DNA from: Legionella parisiensis
GTDB taxonomy: Bacteria > Pseudomonadota > Gammaproteobacteria > Legionellales > Legionellaceae
Direction of reading: 5' to 3'
NCBI RefSeq assembly: GCF_001467945.1
Contig: NZ_LNYQ01000013.1
Coordinates: 638,626 to 702,625 of the forward strand
DNA length: 64,000 nucleotides
Part shown: positions 55,344 through 64,000 of the stretch, piece after piece
How the letters are laid out: each line of letters starts with the position of its first letter
Numbering within the stretch: the first letter of the stretch is position 1
Notes under the pieces: generated by a model
Told to the model about the DNA's origin: nothing
Database searches by the model: none
The model's input: the letters and a program-made list of their open reading frames with translations, nothing else
Made by a program: the position numbers and the translations under genes

Positions 55344-56144
55344 ATGCCTCATATAAAAATTAATGATATTGCCATGTATTACGAGATACACGGCAATGGA
55401 AAGCCGCTTGTTTTTATCGCTGGATTCAGCGCAGATCATACAACTTGGCTAGAGGTAGTTGAGCTTTTTAAAGATACGTATCAAGTTATTTTATTTGATA
55501 ATCGTGGGGCTGGCCGAACTGAGGTACCTGATGGACCATATTCTATAGAACAAATGGCTGATGATGTGCTTGCTTTATGTTCCGTTCTTAACATTAAGAA
55601 AGCTCATTTTGTTGGAAATTCAATGGGTGGTTTTATTGTGCAGACCTTAGCATATCGTTATCCGATGCTGGTTCAATCTGCAGTAGTGAGTAATTCAGCA
55701 GCAATATTACATAATGTTTTTCATATTTATGTTGATGCGCAATTAGAATTGATTAAAACCAATGCATCACTTAAAGCGCTGCTTAAAGCGAACTGCAGTT
55801 GGGTTTTTTCATATCCGTTTCTTTCTCGACCCGGGATCCTTGACCAATTAATTCAGATCGGTTTAGAGAATCCTTTTCCATTTACTGTAAATGGGTATGA
55901 AGGACAATACGCTGCCCTTGTGCATTTTGATTCAAGAAGCTGGATCAGCAAAATCAGCGTTCCAGTATTCGTACTGACTGCGGATCAAGATATAATATTT
56001 AATGAGAAAAATGCCCAATTTCTTGCTGATCAGATACCAGGAGCGCATTATTATCGCTTTATGGAGTGTGGTCATTTGCCACAAATAGAATATCCAGAGC
56101 TATTCACCAAAACAGTACGTGGGTTTATTGATAATTTATCCTAA
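55344..56144 (+). CDS. Alpha/beta hydrolase
   Basis: 266 residues with the standard fold: HGNGKPLVFIAGFSADHTTW, FDNRGAGRTE, the nucleophile elbow FVGNSMGGFIVQTLA, TADQDIIF (acid) and MECGHLPQIEYPE (histidine). Related to 3-oxoadipate enol-lactonase or esterase-type enzymes; substrate not known. AGGAA before ATG 55344 decides the start over TTG 55320. The stop is followed by dispersed repeats. Confidence 0.82.
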   Translation: MPHIKINDIAMYYEIHGNGKPLVFIAGFSADHTTWLEVVELFKDTYQVILFDNRGAGRTEVPDGPYSIEQMADDVLALCSVLNIKKAHFVGNSMGGFIVQTLAYRYPMLVQSAVVSNSAAILHNVFHIYVDAQLELIKTNASLKALLKANCSWVFSYPFLSRPGILDQLIQIGLENPFPFTVNGYEGQYAALVHFDSRSWISKISVPVFVLTADQDIIFNEKNAQFLADQIPGAHYYRFMECGHLPQIEYPELFTKTVRGFIDNLS

Positions 56145-56159
56145 TAAAAGCGCTGCACC

Positions 56160-56275
56160 CAGCCTCGCTCACGGATGTTGTCATTCCTGCGCAGGCAGGG
56201 ATCTATTCAAGATTAAGCACCTTGCCAATTTAGAAATAGATCCCCAATCTGCGTGGGTATGCCGGATATGAAAAA
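56160..56275. repeat. Dispersed repeat of the gtcattcctgcgcaggcaggg type
   Basis: Contains gttgtcattcctgcgcaggcaggg and an inverted segment ending atccccaatctgcgtgggtatgcc. It belongs to the same family as the copies at about 15160, 33340 and 36240. It lies between two convergent genes. Confidence 0.55.
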
Positions 56276-56278
56276 TTT

Positions 56279-57595
56279 CTAATCAATATGGGCTTTAGTA
56301 AAGGCATGAATTTCTGGAATAATAATATTGCGGAATTTCTTGCCGTTGAACAATCCATAATGACCTACTCCTTCTGCAAGGAAATATTGTTTCATGGAGT
56401 CAGGTAAATTTTTACATAAACCCAGTACAGATTTTGTTTGTCCTACTCCCGTGATGTCATCCTGCTCACCTTCAATAGCCAAAATAGATGTATTCTGAAT
56501 ATCCTGCAAACGGACGTTATGTCCACGCGATTTGTACCGGCCGGTTGTTAACAGCTTTTCTTGAAAAACGGTATTTATTGTTTGCATGTAAAATTCAGCA
56601 GTCAGATCCATGGTTGAAAAATATTCAAGGTAGAATTTGATTATCTTGAAGGCTGCTTCTTTATCATTGTCCGCGTACCGATCAACCGCTTTTTGCAATG
56701 ATTCCATATGGCGTTGAAAATTCATACTCATAAAACCCGCAAGTTGCATAAATCCCGGGTAAACAAGCCGCATTGCACCAGGAAAACGAGAGGGTACAAT
56801 CGAGATAACATTTTGTTGGAACCAGTCATCTCCTCTGGAAGTCGCTAATTCATTGACTGATGTGGGAGATTGATTCGTATCAATTGGTCCACCAAGCAAT
56901 ATCGCTGTTCGAGGCAGGTTGGGCGAATTCTTGGTGGACATAAGCGCAACAGCAGCTAAAACAGGAACGGTTGGCTGGCAGACCGCCATGACATTCAAAT
57001 TGGGTGCAAGCAAATTTAAATAAGAAATGATGTACTCAATGAAATCATCCAAATCAAATGACCCTTCAATTAAGGGGACGTCGCGCGCATTTTTCCAATC
57101 CGTAATATAAACATCGTACAAGGGAAGTAAATTTCTGACAGTATCGCGTAATAATGTTGCATAATGGCCTGACATGGGGCAACTACGAGCAGTTTTGGTA
57201 AATTCAACTGCTCGCCATTTACTTTTTTAAAACGAATTAGGTTGCAAAAACTTTTCTTGTCAATAAGTTCTTCTTGAACATCATAATATTCATCTTGGAT
57301 TTTGACTTCATTAATATCAAATTTTGGTTTATCATATACATTAATAACCATATGAAATATATACGAATATCCAGATAACCTACGAAAATGACCTGAAGTT
57401 GCTTCCCAATATTTTTTTTAACCCGTTTTGCTCATCATCTGACATATAAGGAATGCGAACAGGTAAATTAATATTGTCAGAAATTCTACGAAAGCGTTTT
57501 GCCAGATTGTCAAAATAATCTGAGTAAGGTTGCAGCAAACGCATATTAAAATCATAGATATTATAAAGATAGCTATTATCAAGAGGATTAAACAT
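56279..57595 (-). pseudogene. phaZ: Intracellular poly(3-hydroxybutyrate) depolymerase, frameshifted twice
   Basis: The sequence reads as one PhaZ-like protein if two frame changes are allowed. Part 1 (57595-57380) is MFNPLDNSYLYNIYDFN to RSFS; part 2 (up to 57351) continues after a one-base change at about 57378-57370 with KPKFDINEV; part 3 (from 57175) reads SGHYATLLRDTVRNLLPLYD and continues to the end. The middle-to-end join is at VVAP-MSGHY, where one base is missing near 57175 in a CCCC run. The last part has DVYITDWKNARDVPL, NVMAVCQPTVPVLAA (catalytic cysteine), GGPIDTNQSPT and GEQDDITGVGQT, with late GVGHYGLFNG. If the frameshifts are real, PHB mobilisation through this enzyme is lost, while phaC and phaB remain. 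Confidence 0.78.
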
Positions 57596-57687
57596 TTACG
57601 AGCCTCGCATTTTAGTATGATGACAACTGGAGTGGTGCATCACGATACTAAAGTAATATACACAAAATTATAAAATAGCAAATCCTC

Positions 57688-58869
57688 TCATTTTGTGTTT
57701 CCCCAACACTGAGAATAATAATAATAGTCTCTAATTTCCTCTTGAATCACAGTTGCCGGTTTTCCTGCTTTAAATTGATAGATAAGCATTTTGGCGCTGA
57801 TAAGGCGTTGTTGAAGAAGAACCACCAGGGAATGAGAGTTTTTTTCTGGTTTACCATAAAACTCAGCATTTAAATGGGATTTCAATTCATCAGCGTGTAA
57901 AGAAGAATCTAAAGTAATTGCGTTGTATGATTGTACTAATTCTTCTTCCAATAAATGAGGATTTTGAGTTATATTTTTCTCAGCCGCAGTAATTGCCTCA
58001 CAAAAACCTTCAAGCATGGAGCGGCTAATCGGATCTTTTTCAGACATGTTGAATAAGTCGGAAATTACTGTATGAGGAAGAAGAGGAGCGACTAATTTAT
58101 CAAAAGGGAGAGCAAAACCATGGCGGTAATGATTACGATAATTCTGTCCGAAAAATGAGTAACTTATTTTTTTAGCTGGGGAAAAATCAGGATCATCCAA
58201 TGCTAGGGTATCTGCATGCCGTCCTTTGTAACTCAGAATACCTGCACAACCAAAATCAACAATAGCAGCTTGTTTTACAGTATTGTTAATCATGCAATAG
58301 CCAGAGTTGAGTAGTTTGGAATTTAATAAATCCCATAAATTAAAAACTAAAGCTACAGCATACAATTGCCCGAGAATTCTTGCCTCTTCTGATGTGAGGG
58401 ATAAATGAGCACGTTTGGGTAAATACTCCCGTTCAAATAAAGGTTCTGTTTTCACTACTTCTTTTTTTGCTAAAAATTCGGAAAAACTGTTTATGAATTT
58501 GGAAATGACTCCAATTGATTTATCCTTATCGACATGAAGATAGTTTTCAGGGACAACTAAAATACCATCAAACATTTTTTTTGCCATTCGGGGAATTAAA
58601 ACCTCAAGAAAAGCGCTTTCAAGCTTAATTGAGAAAATATGTTCCATGGTATCAAATGTAGGATTTTTCAGCTCCTCATGAGAAAGATATCCTTTAAATA
58701 CATCCTCTACTGTCAGAGGGTCCGGTTTTTTAATCAGATAATAAGCACCAAACTGATCGCATAATATTTTTTTTTCTGTGATTCCCTTTGATAAAGAGGA
58801 TGCAATTTTCTCTGGCAGCTCTTCTTTTATTACCTCTACAAGCTCAATATTAGGATGAAGCTTTGGCAT
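57688..58869 (-). CDS. Protein-kinase-like fold protein, possible effector
   Basis: 393 residues, soluble. A kinase-like core is suggested by FGAYYLIKKPDPL (lysine 47/48), a helix with glutamate (KLESAFLEVLI), a catalytic loop-like WDLLNSKLLNSGYCMINN and an IVDFGCAG (DFG, D205). The order lysine, Glu, N-containing loop, DFG fits HipA or phosphatidylinositol-kinase-like folds better than Ser/Thr kinases. No signal peptide. GGGAGA precedes ATG 58869. Whether it is active is unknown. In an organism with Dot/Icm effectors a host-directed kinase is plausible. Confidence 0.55.
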   Translation of the reverse strand: MPKLHPNIELVEVIKEELPEKIASSLSKGITEKKILCDQFGAYYLIKKPDPLTVEDVFKGYLSHEELKNPTFDTMEHIFSIKLESAFLEVLIPRMAKKMFDGILVVPENYLHVDKDKSIGVISKFINSFSEFLAKKEVVKTEPLFEREYLPKRAHLSLTSEEARILGQLYAVALVFNLWDLLNSKLLNSGYCMINNTVKQAAIVDFGCAGILSYKGRHADTLALDDPDFSPAKKISYSFFGQNYRNHYRHGFALPFDKLVAPLLPHTVISDLFNMSEKDPISRSMLEGFCEAITAAEKNITQNPHLLEEELVQSYNAITLDSSLHADELKSHLNAEFYGKPEKNSHSLVVLLQQRLISAKMLIYQFKAGKPATVIQEEIRDYYYYSQCWGNTK

Positions 58870-59127
58870 GATTCATCTCCCACAAAAAACTCAATAAATG
58901 TCGTTGTTGGTTTTTAGTTGCAAATTAAAGTTTATTTTTGAGTAAAAAATGCTTACTTATTTCCATCTTATTACACAAAGAAAGAATAAGGCACTATTTT
59001 ATTTGGATTTTTAACAAGGAAGTGAAGATGATTGGATTCTGTTCGAAATGAAAATATTTTCTATTGATCAGCCAAATCACATTATTTACATCAATGTGAT
59101 TTGGTTATAAGCGAATGCAAAATTCAA
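58870..59127. other. Intergenic spacer
   Basis: AT-rich, with several A/T runs and the divergent-looking ends of two same-strand genes. It must contain the promoter of the kinase-like gene. No structured RNA is evident. Confidence 0.4.
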
Positions 59128-59874
59128 TTAAGCACTCATATATTGACCGCCATTGATATCTACATTAGACCCCGTAATAAATCCTGCTTCTTCACTGACT
59201 GAAAATGAAACTGCATTGGCAACCTCTTCGGGTTTACCTAGTCGTCCTACAGGAATACTGCTTGTGATCTTATCAAGGATGTCTTTTTTCAGAGTAGTTA
59301 CCATGGATGTTTCAATATAACCAGGGGAAATGGTATTTACGGTGATCCCTTTACTCGCAACTTCCAGAGCCAAGCTTTTTGAGAATCCAAATAAAGCAGA
59401 TTTTGTCGCAGCATAATTGCACTGCCCTAATTGTCCTTTTCTACCATTAATTGATGAAATACAGACAATGCGTCCATAATTTTTCTCAATCATGAAGGGT
59501 AGAACGTTACGTGTAATATTGAAAGTACTTGTTAAATTAGCATCAATTATTTGTTGCCAATGGTGAGGTTCCATTTTTTTTAAGCTGACATCACATGTGG
59601 CTCCTGCATTGTTTATCAGGATGTCAATGTGACCAAAGCGCTCTATAATTGAATTAGTGAGTGTTTCACAATCAGAAAAATTGATTAGATTTGCAAAAAG
59701 AATTTCAATATCATAACCCGCTTTTTGTTGTGCAGTTTGCCATTGCAATACTTCGTCATGCTTACCATTTTTAAAGTAACATGCAACAACTTTATAATTG
59801 GTTGCGAGACGACGACAAATTGCAGTACCTATTCCTCCTGTACCTCCAGTAACAACTGCTATTTTTCTATCCAT
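59128..59874 (-). CDS. phaB: Acetoacetyl-CoA reductase (PhaB/PhbB)
   Basis: 248-residue short-chain dehydrogenase that makes (R)-3-hydroxybutyryl-CoA for PHB synthesis using NADPH. Motifs are VTGGTGGIGTAI, INNAGAT, the catalytic serine and Y-x-x-x-K in SSINGRKGQLGQCNYAATKSA, PGYIETSM and the C-terminal VDINGGQYMSA. The last strand and the GG-containing C-terminus match PhaB more than fatty-acid FabG, but that call is by similarity. GGGAG precedes ATG 59874. It lies apart from phaC. Confidence 0.85.
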   Translation of the reverse strand: MDRKIAVVTGGTGGIGTAICRRLATNYKVVACYFKNGKHDEVLQWQTAQQKAGYDIEILFANLINFSDCETLTNSIIERFGHIDILINNAGATCDVSLKKMEPHHWQQIIDANLTSTFNITRNVLPFMIEKNYGRIVCISSINGRKGQLGQCNYAATKSALFGFSKSLALEVASKGITVNTISPGYIETSMVTTLKKDILDKITSSIPVGRLGKPEEVANAVSFSVSEEAGFITGSNVDINGGQYMSA

Positions 59875-60182
59875 GAATAGAATCTCCCGGGTGAAATTGG
59901 ATATTGGCTCTCTTTATGCTAGATTAAGCGTTTCGATATTATTCTAAATTTTATTGTAATATGGCTAGTTAGTTTTTACCTTGGAAAGCGCTGTGGTAAA
60001 CCCTAATAAACTAAAAACTCACGAAAATGGATAGAAAAGCTGTTAATGCTGTTAAAGTTGTTTAAAAAATTCTTTTGTAATGAAGGAATTGCTTTAATTT
60101 AGAAAAATTAACCGTTTATATTGGGGATAGCAATCACATGCTGTCTAATTATTTTAGTATTATTTTTACCAAGGGAATCGAT
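59875..60182. other. Divergent intergenic region
   Basis: Separates two divergent genes. It contains an interrupted inverted repeat tttacc ... ggtaaa at about 59977-60000 and AT-rich promoter-like sequence. No further element is supported. Confidence 0.4.
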
Positions 60183-60827
60183 ATGGGTTTTGCTAATGCA
60201 GCTGTTTTTGTGGTGGATGACGATCCTGAAATTTGCCGGTCATTTCGTTGGTTATTTGAATCAGTGAATATCCCAGTAAAAACTTATGAAAATGCCAAAG
60301 CTTTTCTTGATAGTTATGATGTCACTCAGAAAGGATGTATTATTATCGATGTACGTATGCCAGTTATGAGTGGGCTCGAGTTACTGGAACATATCAATAC
60401 TTTAAGAAATCAATTATCAGTGATCATGATCACTGGATATGGTGATATTCCAATGGCTGTGCGAGCTATGAAAGCAGGGGCTGCTGATTTCATCGTTAAG
60501 CCGGTTAATCACCAGCATTTACTGGAAATTACGCAAAAATGTCTTAAAAAAATACACACTAATTCCATCCAGTCACATCCTAATTTCTATGAGCGCCTGG
60601 ATCGCTTAACGAAGCGTGAACGGCAGGTTATGGATTTAGTCATTGAAGGAAAATTAAACAAGCAAATAGCTCATGAACTTGACATATCTATTTCCACAGT
60701 AGAAGTCCACCGCGCAAATGTTATGCGAAAAATGGAGACTAAGACTTTAGCCGAACTCATAAAAATTAATCTGCTTCAAGCTTTTTCTAATGATGAGCTT
60801 AATTCTTTAGCGAGTCTTGATGGTTAG
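60183..60827 (+). CDS. FixJ-type response regulator (receiver and LuxR HTH)
   Basis: 214 residues. The receiver domain has the acidic pair VVDDDP, phosphoacceptor aspartate in IIIDVRMPVMSG and the lysine of DFIVKPVNH. The C-terminal domain is a LuxR-type HTH (LTKRERQVMDLVIEGKLNKQIAHELDISISTVEVHRANVMRKM). This is the FixJ/NarL arrangement. No histidine kinase is adjacent, so it is an orphan in this window. ATG 60183 is chosen over ATG 60138 because AAGGGAA lies upstream and the receiver begins there. Confidence 0.9.
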   Translation: MGFANAAVFVVDDDPEICRSFRWLFESVNIPVKTYENAKAFLDSYDVTQKGCIIIDVRMPVMSGLELLEHINTLRNQLSVIMITGYGDIPMAVRAMKAGAADFIVKPVNHQHLLEITQKCLKKIHTNSIQSHPNFYERLDRLTKRERQVMDLVIEGKLNKQIAHELDISISTVEVHRANVMRKMETKTLAELIKINLLQAFSNDELNSLASLDG

Positions 60828-61004
60828 ATACGCTTTCGAGTCAAATTGAGTGGTAAAACAAAACACCCGAATACAAGAGAATCTTAAATAGACTAACAAT
60901 GTGCTATAAAGTGGGATTGATAAATAATCACAATGACAAAATAGTTTTTTAAATGGATAAAAAATGATATTATTTTCAGTTTTTTACATAGCGAGGTATG
61001 AATT

Positions 61005-61535
61005 ATGTCACGATTCCCAAATACAACTTCTAATGAGTTACGCCGATACTTTAATAGCCAGAGCTTGGAAAATTTACTCAAAATTAACATCTCTTATGGG
61101 CCGCATTTTGAGTCGTTGGATGCTCGAATTGACGAGTTCAAAATGAATTTAGGTAAGGCTAATTCGCGCTTGGCTTATTTTACAGAAAAGCATACGGCTC
61201 ATCTGTTAACTTATAAAGAGATTGAAATCCGTGAAGTATCATATCAATCAATTCGCAATAGCATGCTTTCTGAAACGGATCAAACTGACCGACTTCTAGG
61301 ATTAAAAGCAATAGGTATTTCTCCCATGGAGACATATGAATATGAGGAAAGGTGCTTAGCAGAAGCAATATCAAAAACATCTGATGAAATTGAGCGCATG
61401 AATCGTTTTATTACTGATTTAGAGGAAAAGGTAAAAATCGCTTTTTCTGAATTAAGAATTTTAAATAGTGTTATACAAGCTAAAAGACAACTCATATCTG
61501 AACCCCCCTCGAAGCAATTGGGATCACAATACTAA
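61005..61535 (+). CDS. Hypothetical helical protein
   Basis: 176 residues, soluble, largely alpha-helical with a possible coiled coil (AISKTSDEIERMNRFITDLEEKV). No signal peptide or membrane segment. GAGG precedes ATG 61005. No family recognised. It lies between an orphan regulator and a convergent efflux system. Confidence 0.55.
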   Translation: MSRFPNTTSNELRRYFNSQSLENLLKINISYGPHFESLDARIDEFKMNLGKANSRLAYFTEKHTAHLLTYKEIEIREVSYQSIRNSMLSETDQTDRLLGLKAIGISPMETYEYEERCLAEAISKTSDEIERMNRFITDLEEKVKIAFSELRILNSVIQAKRQLISEPPSKQLGSQY

Positions 61536-61644
61536 ATCCTGTCTTTAGGTATAGAATAAAAAGAGATTTAAAGTATTCGGTAATTCATCAACTTATCGAA
61601 TACTTTGCTTTCGGGTCATGCACGAGGCCTATTCTGGGAGGGGG

Positions 61645-62535
61645 CTATTCCAAAATATCTTTAGTATAAATAAAATTGTTCCTTGCTTTATTCATGAGTA
61701 TCTTAAATTGTTGTAAGTGTTTTTCTGTTGCTGTTGATGAATGTAAAACAAATTCAGAAACACATAGTGCAAATATGAGCCTGCGTATATCCCGAATTGT
61801 TTCCTGAAAAATATCAATTCGTTTTTTGGTTTCAGAGTTGATTTTAACTTCCAGTTTTAAATTTTCAGAACTAATCTCAATGGGGGCGCAATTTTTGATC
61901 ACTTGACTTCGTAGTTTTTCAACAAAAATAAAGGTATTAACTTTTTCAGTCCGACACTTAATTATTTGTTTAACGATTTTGTTAAAAAAATTATAAACCA
62001 TCATCTGGTGAAATAAATAGAGCTTTTGTGAATAACGATAGGTTTGAAATAAAAAATAATCCCCCACGAGAACAATAAAAACACCAAGCAAAGTACAGAT
62101 ACCGCGATTCAGCACCATCTCAAATGGACCCGCAGGTGAGTTCGCATCAGTGGTTTGGGCTAATAGCAAAAAAACAACAACAGTAATGAAAAAGACACTA
62201 ATATCATAGCGGCGTGTATTTAATGCTGTAACAGATAATCCAATGATTCCTATGGTAAATACCACAGGAATTAATCGATAATTCACTTGCAGAAGATAAA
62301 TTAAAGGAATTAAGATCAACAAAGCGGCAAAAGTTCCCCCGATACGATGAATAGCTCGCCTAACAATCAACCCTGGCTCGATTCCCGCACTAATCACAAT
62401 TACTGTGAGTAAAACCCACCATTTATGCGGTATTGTTGTAAATAAATAAATTAACATGGCAACCATAAACATAATCGCCAAGTGCGTAAACCGCGCATAA
62501 TCAAGTTTTTTTTTCAGTTGTGTCGCAGAAAGCAT
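61645..62535 (-). CDS. FUSC-family membrane protein, second half of a split transporter
   Basis: 296 residues with about six membrane spans in the first 170 residues (HKWWVLLTVIVISAG, FAALLILIPLIYLL, PVVFTIGIIGLSV) followed by a cytosolic domain. The pattern with RGICTLLGVFIVLVGDYFLF is typical of a FUSC (aromatic acid or fusaric acid efflux) half. It overlaps the upstream gene by 22 bases, so the two are translationally coupled. In most bacteria both halves sit in one protein of about 650-700 residues; here they are separate. Confidence 0.75.
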   Translation of the reverse strand: MLSATQLKKKLDYARFTHLAIMFMVAMLIYLFTTIPHKWWVLLTVIVISAGIEPGLIVRRAIHRIGGTFAALLILIPLIYLLQVNYRLIPVVFTIGIIGLSVTALNTRRYDISVFFITVVVFLLLAQTTDANSPAGPFEMVLNRGICTLLGVFIVLVGDYFLFQTYRYSQKLYLFHQMMVYNFFNKIVKQIIKCRTEKVNTFIFVEKLRSQVIKNCAPIEISSENLKLEVKINSETKKRIDIFQETIRDIRRLIFALCVSEFVLHSSTATEKHLQQFKILMNKARNNFIYTKDILE

Positions 62536-63443
62536 AATTTATTCCAACGAATAAACGTTTCTTGTAAGCAATGCGTAATGTAATGTTGTAATGTTGTTTC
62601 TGGTTCTATAGGCATTGTAGGCATGCATTGTGTATAGGTTTTCATATTGACTCTAAGCCAATAGAGATTGTTTTTTATACCGTACCAAAATACTTCATTC
62701 TTTTTCTCATAATATAAATTATCCAATGCGTGTTGGATATTTCGTATGCTTACCGACATACGACATGCTTGCATGATGTATTTTTTAGGGAGCAGTCGTC
62801 GATAATTTCGCACCATTCCCAAATGGCGAATTTCCTCTCCAGTAGGTTTTGTATGGCTCTGGTTTATTGCTGAATCAATATCTTCTTCGAGGTATTGAAT
62901 AAATTTTTGCAGGGCCCTATTCCAAATAATCAAATAGACATTAGGGAAACATTTCAAACTCATGAATACAAAGATCATCGCTAATGTAGTTGATGAAATA
63001 AAACCATAGGCAACTTCAAGATTAGCAGGCGGTTCAGTACTCAGAACAACAGCTCCAGTTGCTATGAGCAGCATAATTAAATTTTTTAGGGCATAGAAAT
63101 ATTTTAATACACAAAAATAGGTTACTGCAAAGACAAAAACTGAGAAAAAGAAAAAAACGCCACGAAATGGATAAACAAGATAAAAAGATACGCTAATGAG
63201 AATAATTGCAGTGCCAATAAAAAACAGCAGTCGCTCTTTTTCTTTAAAAGTAGTTAGTACTGGAGCTTCATACAGGCCTACCAAAAGAAAAGGTGAAAAA
63301 AATGCCAGGAAACTGACTGGACGAAACAACCAGTAAACATATACTTCTACAGTCGCAACGAAAAGACACTTATAAAGGGTAATCCGTTGTAATGCGTAGG
63401 GATCAACCTCGTCAAGCCATTGCTTAAACTTTGATATAGACAT
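62514..63443 (-). CDS. FUSC-family membrane protein, first half
   Basis: 309 residues with membrane segments in the first 180 residues (FLAFFSPFLLVGLY, LLFFIGTAIILISVSFYLVYPF, GVFFFFSVFVFAVTYF, LIMLLIATGAVVLST) and a C-terminal soluble helical region. It overlaps the HlyD-like gene start upstream by 20 bases and the second FUSC gene by 22 bases. Together the three make a likely AaeAB-like or fusaric-acid-like efflux system. ATG 63443 is chosen over TTG 63458. Substrate unknown. Confidence 0.75.
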   Translation of the reverse strand: MSISKFKQWLDEVDPYALQRITLYKCLFVATVEVYVYWLFRPVSFLAFFSPFLLVGLYEAPVLTTFKEKERLLFFIGTAIILISVSFYLVYPFRGVFFFFSVFVFAVTYFCVLKYFYALKNLIMLLIATGAVVLSTEPPANLEVAYGFISSTTLAMIFVFMSLKCFPNVYLIIWNRALQKFIQYLEEDIDSAINQSHTKPTGEEIRHLGMVRNYRRLLPKKYIMQACRMSVSIRNIQHALDNLYYEKKNEVFWYGIKNNLYWLRVNMKTYTQCMPTMPIEPETTLQHYITHCLQETFIRWNKLCFLRHN

Positions 63444-64000
63444 AAGCACTTGTTCCAAGGCGCAGCGGGTAATGAGGATCCGGATCGGTGATTCGAATGA
63501 TCACCGGAAGTCTTTGTGGCAATAAGACCCACTGATTTTCATTAATGACGTTTTGTAGCTGAGTGCGGTTGTCCACTAATTGTCGATTAGCTGACCAAAA
63601 ATCTGAATCAATGACTCCATGAAACATTTTTCTTCCCAGATACATTCTAGGGAATATTAATACTTTTGCACCCTTACGTACATGACCCAGATCTGTTTCA
63701 TTAAAGTTTGCCTGAATGTAAATATTATCCGTATCCACTAAAGAAAAAAGAGGTTGATTAATATTTACTGGTGTTCCAATACTAAAAAATAAATTTTGGA
63801 TAATTCCATTATTTTGTGCGTATACATCAGTTTGTTCCAAATTCACCTTGGCATTTTTCAATCGTGCATGGATAGATTTAATTTCATTTTCTTGCGCTTT
63901 GATTTGATGTTGAACAATTTCTAATTGTTTTAAAGCGGCATCCCATCTATATTTAGCAGCTTTTGTTTCTTGCTGGGAATTTTGTAAGGTGATAAGAGAG
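63424..64000 (-). CDS. HlyD/EmrA-type membrane fusion protein (partial)
   Basis: Periplasmic adaptor of an efflux system. The minus-strand frame is open through the right edge. The visible 191 residues hold a helical hairpin part (QQETKAAKYRWDAALKQ, then IKAQENEIKSIHARLKNA) and the lipoyl/beta-barrel part (VYAQNNGIIQNLFFSIGT, IYIQANFNETDLGHVRKG) ending LGTSAYVYIKV. It overlaps the FUSC gene downstream, so they are one operon. An N-terminal membrane anchor should lie beyond the edge. Confidence 0.85.
   Translation of the reverse strand, partial: SLITLQNSQQETKAAKYRWDAALKQLEIVQHQIKAQENEIKSIHARLKNAKVNLEQTDVYAQNNGIIQNLFFSIGTPVNINQPLFSLVDTDNIYIQANFNETDLGHVRKGAKVLIFPRMYLGRKMFHGVIDSDFWSANRQLVDNRTQLQNVINENQWVLLPQRLPVIIRITDPDPHYPLRLGTSAYVYIKV

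Noticed and set aside
57070..57351. Separate 93-residue protein MVINVYDKPKF...
   Set aside because: It is the middle part of the frameshifted PhaZ, not a gene of its own.
1..64000. CRISPR array or intact insertion sequence
   Set aside because: No regularly spaced direct repeats and no transposase or terminal repeats with a full gene were seen.

Overview
The window looks like a chromosomal segment of a Legionella-type gammaproteobacterium. It is AT-rich and carries an unusually large number of secreted or effector-like proteins. It also has PHB storage genes, a large ChiA-like GH18 chitinase, a lysine decarboxylase, and many short dispersed repeats that resemble each other across intergenic spaces. 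No rRNA, CRISPR array, integrase or intact insertion sequence is visible. The organism call is inference from gene content and family resemblance.

Layout. 1-3.3 kb: kdp potassium-ATPase operon on the minus strand (small ORF, kdpF, kdpA, partial kdpB), with a 6S RNA gene just upstream. 3.9-6.7 kb: small secreted proteins and a tRNA-Ser(GGA). 6.7-9.3 kb: a NagZ-like glycosidase and a DAACS symporter with a leader peptide ending in three cysteines. 9.5-17.7 kb: hypothetical proteins, an ABC exporter, an ABC-F ATPase with a structured leader, LicD and a possible effector. 18-23.2 kb: family 4 uracil-DNA glycosylase, a shikimate-kinase-like/LuxR fusion next to PHB synthase (phaC), an ArsC-like reductase and an acetyltransferase. 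23.1-28.7 kb: an accessory effector-like island with a clan-CD protease-like protein, a tandem paralogue pair, decayed gene fragments and three PmrA-box-like sites. 29-37.5 kb: ChiA-like chitinase, acyl-CoA dehydrogenase, bestrophin, lipase-like hydrolase and GIY-YIG relics. 37.6-42.9 kb: a small protein with a non-ATG start and a 1406-residue protein combining an ADP-ribosyltransferase-like segment with a zeta-toxin-like kinase. 43-51 kb: UspA, outer membrane protein, SixA, then a MFS/LuxR/GH18 chitinase cluster and several effector-like proteins. 51.4-59.9 kb: a GT-C-like membrane protein, lysine decarboxylase, hydrolase, a broken PHB depolymerase, a kinase-like protein and acetoacetyl-CoA reductase. 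60-64 kb: a FixJ-type response regulator and a split FUSC/HlyD efflux system running off the right edge.

Themes. PHB metabolism is spread over the window (phaC and phaB intact, phaZ frameshifted twice). Chitin and amino-sugar use recurs (two GH18 enzymes, an AmpG-like transporter, NagZ). Several long proteins have toxin or effector hallmarks. The most novel-looking are the mART/zeta-kinase protein, the clan-CD protease-like protein behind a PmrA-like box, and the degenerate shikimate kinase fused to a LuxR DNA-binding domain.
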